Shown: in pieces, positions 16,351 to 27,304 of the stretch
How positions within the stretch are numbered: the stretch's first letter is position 1
How the letters are laid out: every line of letters begins with the position of its first letter
Assembly (NCBI RefSeq): GCF_014855515.1
Contig: NZ_JACYFK010000001.1
Span: 1,736,001 to 1,800,000, forward strand
Direction: 5' to 3'
DNA: 64,000 nt
Source: Euzebyella marina
Lineage (GTDB): Bacteria > Bacteroidota > Bacteroidia > Flavobacteriales > Flavobacteriaceae
The notes under the pieces: model-generated
The model's database searches: none
What the model was told of the DNA's origin: nothing
The model's input: only the letters and a program-made list of their open reading frames with translations
Program-made: the position numbers and the translations under genes

Positions 16351-18837
16351 ATGAAACAGACTTATCATATTCACGGAATGTCTTGCAATGGCTGTAAAAA
16401 GCATGTTGAGCAGATATTGTCAAAAGTTGAGGGCGTTGAAGACGTGGTGGTCGATTTAAGTAAGTCGGAAGCCACAGTTAATACTAAAAAGCCAATCCGT
16501 TTTAAAAGACTTGAAAAGGCCTTTCAAGAAGATGGGGGCGGGTATGAGATTTATAAAGAAAAGAAGCAACATAAGTCTCAAAAGTCAAAACCAAAAAACG
16601 GAAACGGAGTTTTCTATTGCCCGATGCATTGCGAGGGTGATAAAACATATGAGGCTGCTGGCGATTGCTCGGTATGTGGAATGGATTTGGTGGAACAGGC
16701 TACCCTACCTACCAATAACCAAGTCTACACATGCCCGATGCATCCCGAAATAGAAGAAGATAATCCTGGAGATTGCCCCATTTGCGGAATGGATCTGGTG
16801 CCAAAGGAAGCCGATGTTTCCGCAGAAGAGGCAAATTACCGAAAACTACTTAAAAAGTTCTGGATCGCATTGGCCTTTACTCTTCCCATTTTTATCATCG
16901 CTATGTCCGAAATGATCCATGATAATCCGTTGTACGATATCATGGCATTGAAGTATTGGAACTGGGTTCAATTCGCGTTTTCGTTACCGGTAGTATTTTA
17001 TGCCACATGGATGTTTTTCGAGCGCGCCTATCGCTCATTGGTCACTCGGCATTTGAATATGTTTACGCTCATCGGGTTGGGTGCTTCTGTTGCTTGGGTC
17101 TTCAGTTTTTTCGGTATGCTTTTTCCTGATTTTTTTCCGGAGCAGTTTAAAACGGATTCAGGTACGGTACATGTCTATTTTGAGGCAGCTACCGTTATTT
17201 TGACCTTGGTACTAATGGGCCAGGTTTTGGAGGCAAGGGCCCATAGCAAGACCAATTCGGCTGTGAAAGAGCTGCTAAAATTATCTCCTAATCAGGCAGT
17301 TCGTCTGGTCGATGGGGAAGAGGAAACCGTTTCCATAGAAAAAATAAATATTGGAGACCTTCTACGTGTTAAGCCGGGGGATAAGATTCCCGTAGATGGA
17401 ACTTTGACCAAAGGTTCCAGTTCGATAGATGAATCGATGATTACGGGAGAACCTGTTCCCGTTGATAAATCTGTGGGTGATCAAGTCAGTGCCGGTACCA
17501 TCAACGGTAATCAGTCTTTTGAGATGAAAGCTGATAAAGTGGGGGCTGATACGCTTCTTTCACAGATTGTAGAAATGGTCAATGAGGCGAGTAGAAGCAA
17601 AGCACCCATTCAAAAACTGGCCGATAGAATATCGGCTTACTTTGTTCCTGCGGTAGTTGGGGTGTCGATAATCACTTTTGTGATTTGGTCGGTTTTTGGC
17701 CCTGAACCCAGCTATGTGTACGCTTTGGTAAATGCTATAGCCGTGTTGATTATTGCCTGCCCCTGCGCTTTGGGGTTGGCGACCCCCATGTCGGTTATGG
17801 TAGGTGTCGGTAAAGGGGCCCAGAATGGGGTTCTTGTCAAAAATGCCGAAGCCTTAGAAAAAATGCATGAAATAGAATATCTCATTGTAGATAAAACAGG
17901 AACCATAACCGAGGGAAAACCGTCAGTAGAAAAAGTGGGTTCTTTCAATGATGAATATAGTAGCGAAGATACATTGAAGTTAATTGCCAGTTTGAACCAA
18001 ATGAGTGAACACCCCCTTGCCGAAGCTACTGTTAAGGCTGCAAAGGACGAGAATATTCAATTGTTAGATATTGATGATTTTGACTCAGTGAGCGGTCAAG
18101 GGGTTAAGGGTTTAGTCGATGGAAAAAATATAGCTGTGGGTAACCATGCCTTAATGAAAAGTCTAGAAATTGAAAACGACAGTGAGCAGATTTCTCTAGC
18201 TAGAAAAGAACAGGAAAAGGGAAAAACCGTCTCTTTTTTGGCGGTAGATGGTAAACTTATAGGGTATGTTTCCATAGGTGACCGAATAAAAGATACGAGT
18301 ACAGAATCAATTCGGTTGCTGCAAGAGGAAGGCATAGAAGTAGTAATGCTTACGGGTGACAATCCCTATACGGCTCAAAAGGTGGCCGAGGAAGTGGGCA
18401 TATCTTCGTTTAAAGCTGAAATGATGCCCGAAGACAAGTTGAACGAAGTCAAAAGACTTCAAAATGAAGGTAAAAAAGTGGCGATGGCAGGCGATGGTAT
18501 AAATGATGCCCCCGCCTTGGCCAAAAGTGATGTAGGTATCGCGATGGGTACCGGTACCGATGTTGCCATACAAAGTTCTCGGATAACTTTGGTGAAGGGT
18601 GACTTGAACGGTATCGTCAAGGCTCGTAGGTTGAGTAACTCAACCATAAAAAATATTAGACAGAACCTATTTTTCGCATTGATATATAATACGATAGGGG
18701 TTCCAGTTGCCGCCGGCGTGCTTTACCCGGTATTTGGCATTTTGTTATCGCCAATGCTGGCAGCTTTGGCAATGAGCTTTAGTTCGGTTTCGGTCATTGC
18801 CAATGCATTAAGATTAAGAACGGTAAAACTTGATTAG
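16351..18837 (+). CDS. copA: Copper-exporting P1B-type ATPase
   Basis: An 828-residue P-type ATPase that pumps Cu(I) out of the cytoplasm. The N-terminal HMA domain has GMSCNGC (Cys12, Cys15). Two consecutive heavy-metal-binding zinc-ribbon-like motifs follow, CPMH...CGMDL at about 90-114 and 128-152. The membrane metal site is CPC near 470 in a P1B-1 pattern. The cytoplasmic engine shows TGEP in the actuator domain, DKTGT near 514 (phosphorylated Asp), an HPLAEA motif and [16 protein letters not shown] near 714. The upstream promoter carries probable operator repeats. The TonB-dependent receptor starts 4 nt after its stop, so the two are cotranscribed. The duplicated CPMH/CGMDL pair is common in Bacteroidetes copies, and silver may also be a substrate. 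Confidence 0.95.
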   Translation: MKQTYHIHGMSCNGCKKHVEQILSKVEGVEDVVVDLSKSEATVNTKKPIRFKRLEKAFQEDGGGYEIYKEKKQHKSQKSKPKNGNGVFYCPMHCEGDKTYEAAGDCSVCGMDLVEQATLPTNNQVYTCPMHPEIEEDNPGDCPICGMDLVPKEADVSAEEANYRKLLKKFWIALAFTLPIFIIAMSEMIHDNPLYDIMALKYWNWVQFAFSLPVVFYATWMFFERAYRSLVTRHLNMFTLIGLGASVAWVFSFFGMLFPDFFPEQFKTDSGTVHVYFEAATVILTLVLMGQVLEARAHSKTNSAVKELLKLSPNQAVRLVDGEEETVSIEKINIGDLLRVKPGDKIPVDGTLTKGSSSIDESMITGEPVPVDKSVGDQVSAGTINGNQSFEMKADKVGADTLLSQIVEMVNEASRSKAPIQKLADRISAYFVPAVVGVSIITFVIWSVFGPEPSYVYALVNAIAVLIIACPCALGLATPMSVMVGVGKGAQNGVLVKNAEALEKMHEIEYLIVDKTGTITEGKPSVEKVGSFNDEYSSEDTLKLIASLNQMSEHPLAEATVKAAKDENIQLLDIDDFDSVSGQGVKGLVDGKNIAVGNHALMKSLEIENDSEQISLARKEQEKGKTVSFLAVDGKLIGYVSIGDRIKDTSTESIRLLQEEGIEVVMLTGDNPYTAQKVAEEVGISSFKAEMMPEDKLNEVKRLQNEGKKVAMAGDGINDAPALAKSDVGIAMGTGTDVAIQSSRITLVKGDLNGIVKARRLSNSTIKNIRQNLFFALIYNTIGVPVAAGVLYPVFGILLSPMLAALAMSFSSVSVIANALRLRTVKLD

Positions 18838-18841
18838 ATAG

Positions 18842-21091
18842 ATGAGTTATATGTTTAGATGTGCGGTCGTTTCAAGTGCAATCTTTTTTTCCTCTTTGGG
18901 ATTTTCACAGGAGAAAGTGAAGGGAAAGGTGCTTGAAAAAAGTAATGCCGAAAGCGAATTGTCCCTCTCCGGTGCAAGTGTTTATTGGATGAATTCCCAA
19001 ACAGGAACTGTTACCGACGATAACGGTTCTTTTGAGATAGAGTATACAGGTGAGTACAAAAGGTTGATTGTTAGTTATATGGGTTTCGAATCGGATACCC
19101 TGACCATAAATGAACCCAAAACAGTATCCATCAGGTTGAAAGCGTCCAATGAGTTGAACGAGGTGGTCGTCGAACAAAAAAGGGATGCCACCGAAAAAGC
19201 CTTTCTGACCCCACAGAATGTGGTGACCATCAATAGTGCCGAGCTTTTGAAGGCAGCTTGTTGCAATTTGGCCGAAAGTTTCGAAACAAACCCATCTATT
19301 GACGTGAACTTATCAGACGGTCTTACCGGTACAAAACAGATTCAGATGTTAGGGCTTACAAGCCCCTATCTTTTGATTACCCAAGAAAATATACCGATGG
19401 TAAGAGGTGCTTCGCAGGCCTACGGACTCACTTTTACCCCGGGCACATGGATCGAGAGTATTCAAATATCAAAGGGGGCCGGTAGTGTGGTGAATGGCTA
19501 TGAAAGTATATCCGGCCAAATAAACACCGAATTGGTAAAGCCTTTGACCGATAATGAGCTCTTCGTAAATGGGTACGGCAACCAAAATGGGCGTTATGAG
19601 CTGAATACCCATTTAAATAAAAAGTTGACCGATAAGTGGAGCACCGGTCTATATATTCATGGTAATAAGCGTAGCCAAAGAGAAGACAATAATGGCGATG
19701 GTTTTTTGGATGCTCCTCTTGCCGATCAAATCAATATTATGAACCGTTGGCAATTTCAAGACCCGGAAAAGGGTTGGGTAAGTTTTTTCAACGTTCGTTT
19801 TTTAAATGACGAAAAGCAAATCGGCCAATTAGATTACGAGCCTGAACTTCATAACAACGGGTCAGATGTTTGGGGTGGTGAAATCGATACGCGAAGATTC
19901 GATTCTTCTGTAAAAGTAGGATATGTTTTTCCGAACCTTCCTTTTCAAAGCATCGGTTTTCAGGCTTCTTATAGCAATCATTTACAAGATTCTTATTTCG
20001 GAAAGAGAAGCTATAACATAGGTCATGAAAGTATATATACCAATCTTATTTTCAATTCTATTGTCGGAGATACCAGAAACAAGTTCAAAACAGGATTGAC
20101 CTTTGCTTACGATGGTTATGACGAACAGGTGAGCATTGATGATTATTCCAGAAGTGATCGATCTGCAGGGGCGTTTTTTGAATACGGTTATGAAAACTTG
20201 GAAAAACTTAGTTTTACCGCGGGTCTAAGAATAGATACGCACAACAGATTAGGTACTTATATAACCCCAAGGTTTCATTTGAGATATACGCCTTGGGAAC
20301 GAGCAAGCCTGAGAGGGTCTTTTGGTAGAGGAAAAAGGGCCGCCAACATATTTACAGAAAACCAACAGCTCTTTTCAAGTGCTCGAAGAATTGCGATTAC
20401 CGATACTGGTGGAAGTGTTTATGGGTTAGACCCAGAAGATGCCTGGAATTATGGTGCAAGCTTTCTTCAAGGCTTTACCTTTTTAGGTAGGTCGGGCAAC
20501 ATTTCTATAGATTTTTATAGAACCGACTTTAAGAATCAGGTAGTGGTCGATTGGGAAGACCCGCAAGAGGTATCGTTTTATAACCTTGAAGGAGATAGCT
20601 TTAGTAATAGTTTTCAGTTTGAGATAGATTATGAGTTGGCGACCAATTTTGAAATACGTACCGCATATAAGTACTACGATGTAAAGGTCGATTATCGCCG
20701 CGGAGAGTTACAGAAACCGCTTCAGGCCCAAAATCGTTTTTTTGGTAACCTTGCCTATGAAACGAACCTAAAGAATAATGGGGCGCAATGGCGTTTTGAT
20801 TTTACGCTGCATACATTCGGGAAACAACGTTTGCCCGATACGAGCAGTAACCCTGAAAGCTATCGCTTTGAAGAGTTTGCTTCGCCCTATTCAAACATGA
20901 ATGCCCAAATTACCAAAGTGTTCAGTAAGAGTTTTGAGGTTTATGTGGGGGGTGAAAATTTAGGCAACACCACGCAGCAGGTTCCCGTGCTGGGGGCCAA
21001 CGATCCTTTTGGACCGTATTTTGATACCAGTATAGTATATGCACCCATTATGGGAAGAATGTTCTATGCGGGCTTTAGATATAGAATTTGA
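18842..21091 (+). CDS. TonB-dependent outer-membrane receptor of the copper cluster
   Basis: A 749-residue receptor. A signal peptide (about 1-22) is followed by a carboxypeptidase-regulatory-like beta domain (about 25-100, KGKVLEKSN through MGFESDTLTI), a plug domain beginning with NEVVVEQKRDATEKAFLTPQNVVTI and containing the AACCNLAESFETNPSID block, and a beta-barrel ending in GFRYRI with a terminal aromatic/Ile pattern. Such receptors import metal chelates or peptides with TonB energy. The double Cys in the plug is shared by metal-linked receptors of this group and may contact soft metal, which is inference. The gene is 4 nt from copA and 21 nt from the HMA protein, so copper context is strong. 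Its substrate cannot be read from sequence. Confidence 0.88.
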   Translation: MSYMFRCAVVSSAIFFSSLGFSQEKVKGKVLEKSNAESELSLSGASVYWMNSQTGTVTDDNGSFEIEYTGEYKRLIVSYMGFESDTLTINEPKTVSIRLKASNELNEVVVEQKRDATEKAFLTPQNVVTINSAELLKAACCNLAESFETNPSIDVNLSDGLTGTKQIQMLGLTSPYLLITQENIPMVRGASQAYGLTFTPGTWIESIQISKGAGSVVNGYESISGQINTELVKPLTDNELFVNGYGNQNGRYELNTHLNKKLTDKWSTGLYIHGNKRSQREDNNGDGFLDAPLADQINIMNRWQFQDPEKGWVSFFNVRFLNDEKQIGQLDYEPELHNNGSDVWGGEIDTRRFDSSVKVGYVFPNLPFQSIGFQASYSNHLQDSYFGKRSYNIGHESIYTNLIFNSIVGDTRNKFKTGLTFAYDGYDEQVSIDDYSRSDRSAGAFFEYGYENLEKLSFTAGLRIDTHNRLGTYITPRFHLRYTPWERASLRGSFGRGKRAANIFTENQQLFSSARRIAITDTGGSVYGLDPEDAWNYGASFLQGFTFLGRSGNISIDFYRTDFKNQVVVDWEDPQEVSFYNLEGDSFSNSFQFEIDYELATNFEIRTAYKYYDVKVDYRRGELQKPLQAQNRFFGNLAYETNLKNNGAQWRFDFTLHTFGKQRLPDTSSNPESYRFEEFASPYSNMNAQITKVFSKSFEVYVGGENLGNTTQQVPVLGANDPFGPYFDTSIVYAPIMGRMFYAGFRYRI

Positions 21092-21112
21092 TAACTAAAT
21101 TATAATTAAACA

Positions 21113-21469
21113 ATGAGAAAGATTCTTGTAGTAGTAATCTTGGCCTTGGTCTCTCAAATGGCCGTGGCACAAGAAAAGAACAAAAAGGTTGAAATGCAAG
21201 TGGCCGGTAAATGTGAAATGTGCAAGGCCAGGATTGAAAAGGCCGCTCTTGGTGTAAAGGGCGTCAAATATGCTCTATGGGATGTTCCTTCGCATCAATT
21301 GTCATTAGTTCTTGATGAACGCAAAACTAACCCGATGCAAGTGAAAATGGCACTGGTAGAAGTAGGCCATGATACGAAAGAACTAAAGGCCACCGACGAA
21401 GCTTATAATAGCGTGCACCCTTGCTGTCAATACAGAGAAGATAGTAATGACGATAGTGGTCACCACTAA
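21113..21469 (+). CDS. Exported heavy-metal-associated (HMA) domain protein
   Basis: A 118-residue protein with a signal peptide (about 1-19, cleaved after VAQ) and one HMA domain. The metal-binding CxxC lies at Cys34 and Cys37 (GKCEMCKARIE). A C-terminal tail HPCCQYREDSNDDSGHH adds two Cys and several His, a likely second metal site. The signal peptide makes it a periplasmic copper chaperone rather than a cytoplasmic CopZ. It is the last gene of the copper operon, 21 nt after the TonB-dependent receptor, and may accept metal from copA or the receptor. No terminator directly follows its stop. Confidence 0.9.
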   Translation: MRKILVVVILALVSQMAVAQEKNKKVEMQVAGKCEMCKARIEKAALGVKGVKYALWDVPSHQLSLVLDERKTNPMQVKMALVEVGHDTKELKATDEAYNSVHPCCQYREDSNDDSGHH

Positions 21470-21579
21470 TGTAATTTATTGATATTTAATAGTTTGAATT
21501 CAGTGTTAAATTCTTCATAATTAAATATGGGAGATTCAAAAACAGCCTACATTTAATCAAAATTTAATACTGTCAAATT

Positions 21580-21669
21580 ATGGCAACATCAAAGAAACCG
21601 GCTCCTGCAGCCGCTGCCAAAAAAGTAGCTCCAAAGGCTGCTAAGAAGGCACCTTCTAAAAAGAAGTAA
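21580..21669 (+). CDS. 29-residue Lys/Ala/Pro-rich peptide (histone H1-tail-like)
   Basis: A tiny open frame with a clean ATG and TAA. Its product begins MATSKKPAP and continues with alternating AAKK, APKAAKK and APSKKK units. About a third of its residues are Lys, and there are no acidic or aromatic residues. This is the composition of histone H1 C-terminal tails and bacterial H1-like proteins such as Hc1 or the tails of AlgP and HupB. It would be strongly basic and disordered, so nucleic-acid binding is a fair inference. It has its own strong terminator at 21709-21740 and stands 110 nt after the copper operon, which supports a real small gene. Because it is so short, coding status is not certain. 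Confidence 0.6.
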   Translation: MATSKKPAPAAAAKKVAPKAAKKAPSKKK

Positions 21670-21708
21670 TTATGATGGCTCTTGCTATTGAGCCCAGAAA
21701 TAGGAAAT

Positions 21709-21740
21709 GAAACCATCTCGAAAGAGGTGGTTTTTTTATT
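21709..21740 (+). terminator. Intrinsic terminator after the 29-residue peptide gene
   Basis: The stem AACCATCTC pairs with GAGGTGGTT (one G-U pair) around a GAAA tetraloop and is followed by seven T residues. It starts 40 nt after the peptide's stop. A smaller 5-bp hairpin (GGCTC/GAGCC) lies between them at 21677-21694. The remaining bases from 21741 to 21881 show nothing I can identify. Confidence 0.85.
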
Positions 21741-21881
21741 TTTAGTGTGGTTGGAGAATTAGATCCCCCAATCCGAGGCTGTCTCGAGAAAGGAATGCAA
21801 GTAGGCGAGTATGCAAAGACTTTCAAAAGATAAATACGTCGCAAACAGTTTGAAAACTCCAGTCAATATTGTAAAAGAAAA

Positions 21882-21910
21882 AAGCCGTTCCAAAAATCTT
21901 GGAACGGCTT
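21882..21910. terminator. Bidirectional intrinsic terminator downstream of groL
   Basis: A perfect 10-bp stem AAGCCGTTCC/GGAACGGCTT with a 9-nt loop. An A-rich run lies on one side and a T-rich run on the other, so it can stop transcription both from groL (leftward) and from the rightward copper side. It lies 26 nt after the groL stop. Confidence 0.85.
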
Positions 21911-21935
21911 TTTGTTTTATAGAAAGATGATTGAA

Positions 21936-23573
<1,638 letters not shown>

Positions 23574-23679
23574 TTATAGTTTTAAAATGAACTCCTTAGT
23601 ATCAGATGAAAAAAAATCCTTTCGGACAATAATTCGTTACTACGGAATCTATATTTTGATTTAGTGTGTGAATTGAAAT

Positions 23680-23958
23680 TTAGATAATTGCCAAAACGTC
23701 ACTTTCGCGCATCATTAAGTAATCGGCGCCTTCCAGTTTTAGCTCCGTACCGGCATACTTGCCGTAAAGAACGGTATCACCAACTTTTAGTGTCACCTTT
23801 TCGTCTTTGGTGCCAGGGCCAACAGCAACAACTTTACCTTGCTGAGGCTTCTCTTTTGCGGTGTCTGGAATGTAAATACCGGACGCAGTTTTGGTCTCGG
23901 CTGCCATTGGCTCTATTAGAACTCTGTCGGCCAATGGTTTAATGTTGACTTTTGCCAT
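23680..23958 (-). CDS. groS: Co-chaperonin GroES
   Basis: A 92-residue co-chaperonin that caps the GroEL ring. It carries the typical [21 protein letters not shown] start with the mobile loop, then [22 protein letters not shown] and the C-terminal [12 protein letters not shown]. The ATG at 23958 follows a 145-nt gap after secG that contains secG's terminator, so groS-groL likely has its own promoter in that gap. I cannot pin it to a TAnnTTTG match. No CIRCE element is visible, so heat-shock control, if any, works by another route. Confidence 0.97.
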   Translation of the reverse strand: MAKVNIKPLADRVLIEPMAAETKTASGIYIPDTAKEKPQQGKVVAVGPGTKDEKVTLKVGDTVLYGKYAGTELKLEGADYLMMRESDVLAII

Positions 23959-24052
23959 ATTTTTAGTTTTTAGTTTGAAATAATATTAATCTCGTATCCT
24001 CTTTGGCAGAAATTATGCCATGTACTAAAAACTGACACTTTGTTAAAGCAAA

Positions 24053-24081
24053 AATGCCAGCTTGTCATTCAAGCTGGCATT
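24053..24081 (-). terminator. Intrinsic terminator of secG
   Basis: A perfect 12-bp stem (AATGCCAGCTTG with its complement) around a 5-nt loop, followed on the minus strand by TTTTTGC. It lies about 22 nt after the secG stop and separates the miaB-to-secG run from groS-groL. Confidence 0.85.
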
Positions 24082-24103
24082 TATATAGTTTTTTGGGTAA
24101 ATA

Positions 24104-24466
24104 TTATAAACTGTCAGATGGGGTAGTAGCCGGAGCAGGTGCCTCTTCTGGCAATGATTCGGGCACTGTTTCTGGTACCGTGGTTTCTATATCGTCACCA
24201 TTCAATAATTTAGAATCACTGGTTCCAAAGTTGCCTTTCAGTGCAATATTGGATGCCAAAATGAGAACGACCAAAAGAATGGCCAACGTCCATGTACTTT
24301 TATCCAAGAAATCTCCTGTCTTCTTAACTCCACCAACAACTTGACTGCCTCCGCCACCAAAAGATGAAGATAATCCGCCTCCTTTAGGGTTTTGGACCAT
24401 AATGACCAATACCAACAAAAAGCATACGATGATAATAAGGATCAAAAAAATGGTAAACGTGCTCAT
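24104..24466 (-). CDS. secG: Preprotein translocase subunit SecG
   Basis: A 120-residue small membrane protein. It has two transmembrane segments (about residues 3-23 and 53-71) flanking the SecG signature loop VQNPKGGGLSSSFGGGGSQVVGGVKK (shown in two parts: VQNPKGGGLSSSFGGGG then SQVVGG). A Glu/Pro/Thr-rich C-terminal tail follows. SecG assists SecYEG during protein export. The start is set at the ATG at 24466. An in-frame extension upstream runs into the preceding gene and is not SecG-like. It lies 7 nt after the TPR gene and ends at a strong terminator, so it closes the miaB-AAA-lptE-TPR-secG run. Confidence 0.92.
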   Translation of the reverse strand: MSTFTIFLILIIIVCFLLVLVIMVQNPKGGGLSSSFGGGGSQVVGGVKKTGDFLDKSTWTLAILLVVLILASNIALKGNFGTSDSKLLNGDDIETTVPETVPESLPEEAPAPATTPSDSL

Positions 24467-24473
24467 AACTTCC

Positions 24474-25397
24474 TTACTTGTTATCCGATTGAATTCTTTC
24501 CACCGCTTTAATTCGGTCTGCAAAGAAACCACTTTTTTCCGGATATTTCAAACTTAAAATTTTGTATGCCTGAATGGCCTTTTTATACTTTTTTTGTTCG
24601 AGATAAACCTTCGCCAAAGTCTCGGTCATCAGCTCTTTTTTATCCAATTTTACCGACTCTGATATAGCTACTTTGGGCACATCTTCTTTTGGGGTAATCT
24701 TAGGGTTATCGGCAATGAACTTATCTATCAAATCGAATTTTTTCTTCTTAAGAACGTCTTCTTCTAAAGGAAAGTCGATAGCCTTCGCCTCTTCAGTAGG
24801 AGGGTTTTTGGGCTCTTTTTTACGGTCTACCGATTTAAAAGCGGTCAATTGTAACCATTCGCCAAAAGAATATTTTTCCCTTTTGGTAAAAGGTAGTGGT
24901 TGGCCCATTTCTAACTCTTTGGCCGCTTTGGCTTTCGATTCTTCTATCTCTCGATCGATCTTTGGATCTTTTGATGCGAATAGTTTTGGGTCGAGAATGG
25001 TTTCCGCCTCTTCTTTTGATAGTGGGAGGGAAGTATTCTTGTTTTCTTCTTTCGAAACGGAAGGTGCTTTTTCTACTTTAACTTCTTCCGAAACAATTTC
25101 GGTATCTTCCAATGCCGTGCTTTTTCCGGAAATGGTATCGGCTATGGCATTCTGTAAAAATTCTTCGGATGTGATAAAGTCGAAGAGAACATCTCTATCT
25201 GCGGTATAGGCAGCGGTCATTTTGAGGGCATTGTTATATTTGAAACTATTCAAATTTTTCAACCCTTTCAAATGAATGGCCCGTGCGGCCTGAAAATAGG
25301 GGTATTCTTCCAATACATCTTCCAATTGTTTGGTCTGTACCGGGTTGACCACCTTTTTCGGGTGCTGTAAGAGATATGTAAAATCTTTTACGTTCAT
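24474..25397 (-). CDS. Tetratricopeptide-repeat protein in the lptE-secG operon
   Basis: A 307-residue protein without a signal peptide. The N-terminal part (about 1-90, LLQHPKKVVNPVQTKQLEDVLEEYPYFQAARAIHLKGLK) is helical and conserved-looking. A long charged, low-complexity middle (about 95-240) follows. The C-terminal part, TLAKVYLEQKKYKKAIQAYKILSLKYPEKSGFFADRI (split here at AKVYLEQKKYKKAIQAYKIL), is a clear TPR unit. Such proteins act as cytoplasmic scaffolds. The conserved position between lptE and secG suggests a role in envelope assembly or protein export, but no function is known to me. It starts 24 nt after lptE and ends 7 nt before secG. Confidence 0.75.
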   Translation of the reverse strand: MNVKDFTYLLQHPKKVVNPVQTKQLEDVLEEYPYFQAARAIHLKGLKNLNSFKYNNALKMTAAYTADRDVLFDFITSEEFLQNAIADTISGKSTALEDTEIVSEEVKVEKAPSVSKEENKNTSLPLSKEEAETILDPKLFASKDPKIDREIEESKAKAAKELEMGQPLPFTKREKYSFGEWLQLTAFKSVDRKKEPKNPPTEEAKAIDFPLEEDVLKKKKFDLIDKFIADNPKITPKEDVPKVAISESVKLDKKELMTETLAKVYLEQKKYKKAIQAYKILSLKYPEKSGFFADRIKAVERIQSDNK

Positions 25398-25421
25398 TTT
25401 AGTGTTGCTGCGAAGCCCATT

Positions 25422-25937
25422 TTACCAATCGGCCAGCGATGCATTAAAAATATCTTGTGTTATCCTTTCAAAAATGACTTCGAGGGCCTCATCTTTAACG
25501 GCCGATAATTGTACGTTATCAGGGTAATCATAAAAAAACGAGAACCGCTGATCGAAGTCGGCATCTTCTTTAGTTTTGTTGTAAAACCTCACCTTAACGG
25601 CCATTGAAAGCCTGTTCTGTGCGGCGGTTTGCTGAGCGGTGGCACTCATGGGCGAAATACGGTATTCTACAATTTCTCCTTCGTATAAAAGGTCACCGTT
25701 CGATGAGGTAAGGTCGAGGCTCGTCTGGTTTAATATACGATCTTGTAAGGCTAACGTGAAATCGCGTTCAAGACCGGGCTCGAATGTAGACCCGGGGCTT
25801 TGGGTAGCATAATTTTGAAAGGTAGGTACGGTAAAAGTCGTAGCCGTGCCGACATTGCCCCCAGTGAAATTATAAACGCCACATCCGTTCAAACATAGTA
25901 GTAGGATTAGGCCGATAAAATAAAAAGGTTTCTTCAA
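25422..25937 (-). CDS. lptE: LPS-assembly lipoprotein LptE
   Basis: A 171-residue lipoprotein. The signal peptide ends in the lipobox LNGCG near residue 19, followed by VYNFTGGNV, a hallmark of Bacteroidetes LptE. The body has the expected LptE features: an extended TFEPGLERDFTLALQDRILNQ helix, beta strands ending in VRFYNKTKED and a C-terminal ITQDIFNASLADW helix. LptE sits in the outer membrane with LptD and delivers lipopolysaccharide to the surface. The only start that keeps the signal peptide is a TTG at 25937, 23 nt after the AAA+ regulator; no in-frame ATG exists nearby. A weak start could limit LptE output. Confidence 0.88.
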   Translation of the reverse strand: MKKPFYFIGLILLLCLNGCGVYNFTGGNVGTATTFTVPTFQNYATQSPGSTFEPGLERDFTLALQDRILNQTSLDLTSSNGDLLYEGEIVEYRISPMSATAQQTAAQNRLSMAVKVRFYNKTKEDADFDQRFSFFYDYPDNVQLSAVKDEALEVIFERITQDIFNASLADW

Positions 25938-25960
25938 GACTTTGTTCTCTTTGGGTTTTT

Positions 25961-27229
25961 TTAAAGGTCGTATTGCTTGATTTTTCTATATAAGGTGCGT
26001 TCAGAAATACCCAGTTCTGCAGCTGCCGCTTTGCGCTTGCCCCTGTTTCTTTCGAGTGATTTTTTAATCAGTTCAACCTCCTTTTCCTGTAAAGATAAGG
26101 TTTCTTCTTCCTCGATTTCCTCAGCAAAATGGTACTTATCCTCAACTGTTGGTCGACTAATGGGCTGGTCTACCTTGGGCTCCGGTAGGTGTAGCACTTC
26201 AAGGGCATTTCTATCAACATCTTCAATATCCTCGCCATTTTCGCCGTAAATTTTTCTAATAAGCCCTTCGTTTTCTTCTTGAACCTTTTCGCCATCATTG
26301 CTCTTCATCAACTCAAGGGTGAGTTTTTTTAGGTCGTTAAGGTCGCTTTTCATGTCAAAAAGAACCTTGTACAAAATTTCGCGCTCATTGCTAAAGTCAC
26401 TTTCCGCCTTTTTCTGGCCGACCACTGCTGGCAGATTGGTGCTACCGGCATTGGGTAGATAAGTATTTAAGGTTGACCATGAGACCATTCTGCTTTCTTC
26501 GAGCACTGAAATCTGTTCTGCAATGTTTCTTAGCTGCCTGATGTTTCCCGGCCAGCGATATTTTAATAAAAGTTGAACGGCATCATCTTCAAGTCTAATG
26601 GTAGGCATTTTATATTTCTGTCCAAAATCAGAAGCGAATTTTCTAAAAAGAAGATGAATGTCATCTTGCCTGTCTCGCAAAGGTGGAATGTTAATTTCTA
26701 CCGTACTTAACCTATAATAAAGGTCTTCGCGAAATTTTTCTTTTTTGATGGCCTCGAACATGTTCACATTGGTGGCAGCAACAATACGAACGTTCGTTTT
26801 TTGAACTTGTGAGGAACCAACTTTTAAAAACTCTCCATTTTCAAGAACCCTCAAAAGCCGCACTTGCGTAGTCAGCGGTAGCTCACCCACCTCGTCTAAA
26901 AATATAGTGCCGCCATCAGCGACCTCGAAATAACCACTTCTGGTTTGCGTTGCACCGGTAAATGCCCCTTTTTCGTGACCAAAAAGTTCACTGTCGATAG
27001 TGCCTTCGGGTATAGCCCCACAGTTAACAGCGATGTATTTGGCATGCTTTCGGTGCGAAAGAGAATGTATTATTTTAGGAATAGCTTCCTTACCTACACC
27101 ACTTTCGCCTGTTACCAAAACCGAAATATCGGTAGGTGCCACCTGTACCGCTTTTTCTATCGCTCTGTTCAGCTTGGGGTCGTTTCCTATAATCTCGAAA
27201 CGCTGTTTGATAGCTTGTACACTTTCCAT
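25961..27229 (-). CDS. Sigma-54-type AAA+ transcriptional activator without receiver domain
   Basis: A 422-residue regulator. It begins directly with the sigma-54 interaction/AAA+ domain (about 8-240): Walker A GESGVGKE, the sigma-54 contact loop GAFTGA in ELFGHEKGAFTGATQTRSG, Walker B GGTIFLDEVGEL, and the arginine finger region FREDLYYRLS. A long acidic linker (about 290-375) and a C-terminal Fis-type helix-turn-helix (ELGISERTLYRKIKQYDL) follow. It activates RpoN-dependent promoters. There is no N-terminal receiver, GAF or PAS domain, so its activity must be controlled by expression or by a partner. It lies between miaB and lptE, a context linked to envelope biogenesis in flavobacteria. 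Target genes cannot be seen here. Confidence 0.93.
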   Translation of the reverse strand: MESVQAIKQRFEIIGNDPKLNRAIEKAVQVAPTDISVLVTGESGVGKEAIPKIIHSLSHRKHAKYIAVNCGAIPEGTIDSELFGHEKGAFTGATQTRSGYFEVADGGTIFLDEVGELPLTTQVRLLRVLENGEFLKVGSSQVQKTNVRIVAATNVNMFEAIKKEKFREDLYYRLSTVEINIPPLRDRQDDIHLLFRKFASDFGQKYKMPTIRLEDDAVQLLLKYRWPGNIRQLRNIAEQISVLEESRMVSWSTLNTYLPNAGSTNLPAVVGQKKAESDFSNEREILYKVLFDMKSDLNDLKKLTLELMKSNDGEKVQEENEGLIRKIYGENGEDIEDVDRNALEVLHLPEPKVDQPISRPTVEDKYHFAEEIEEEETLSLQEKEVELIKKSLERNRGKRKAAAAELGISERTLYRKIKQYDL

Positions 27230-27304
27230 AGTATCTTAAAATCCGTTTCTCTAAACGGAAGTCTTTAGTTGAATGGGGCTATTGTAATAAATTGTCCCAT
27301 TTAA

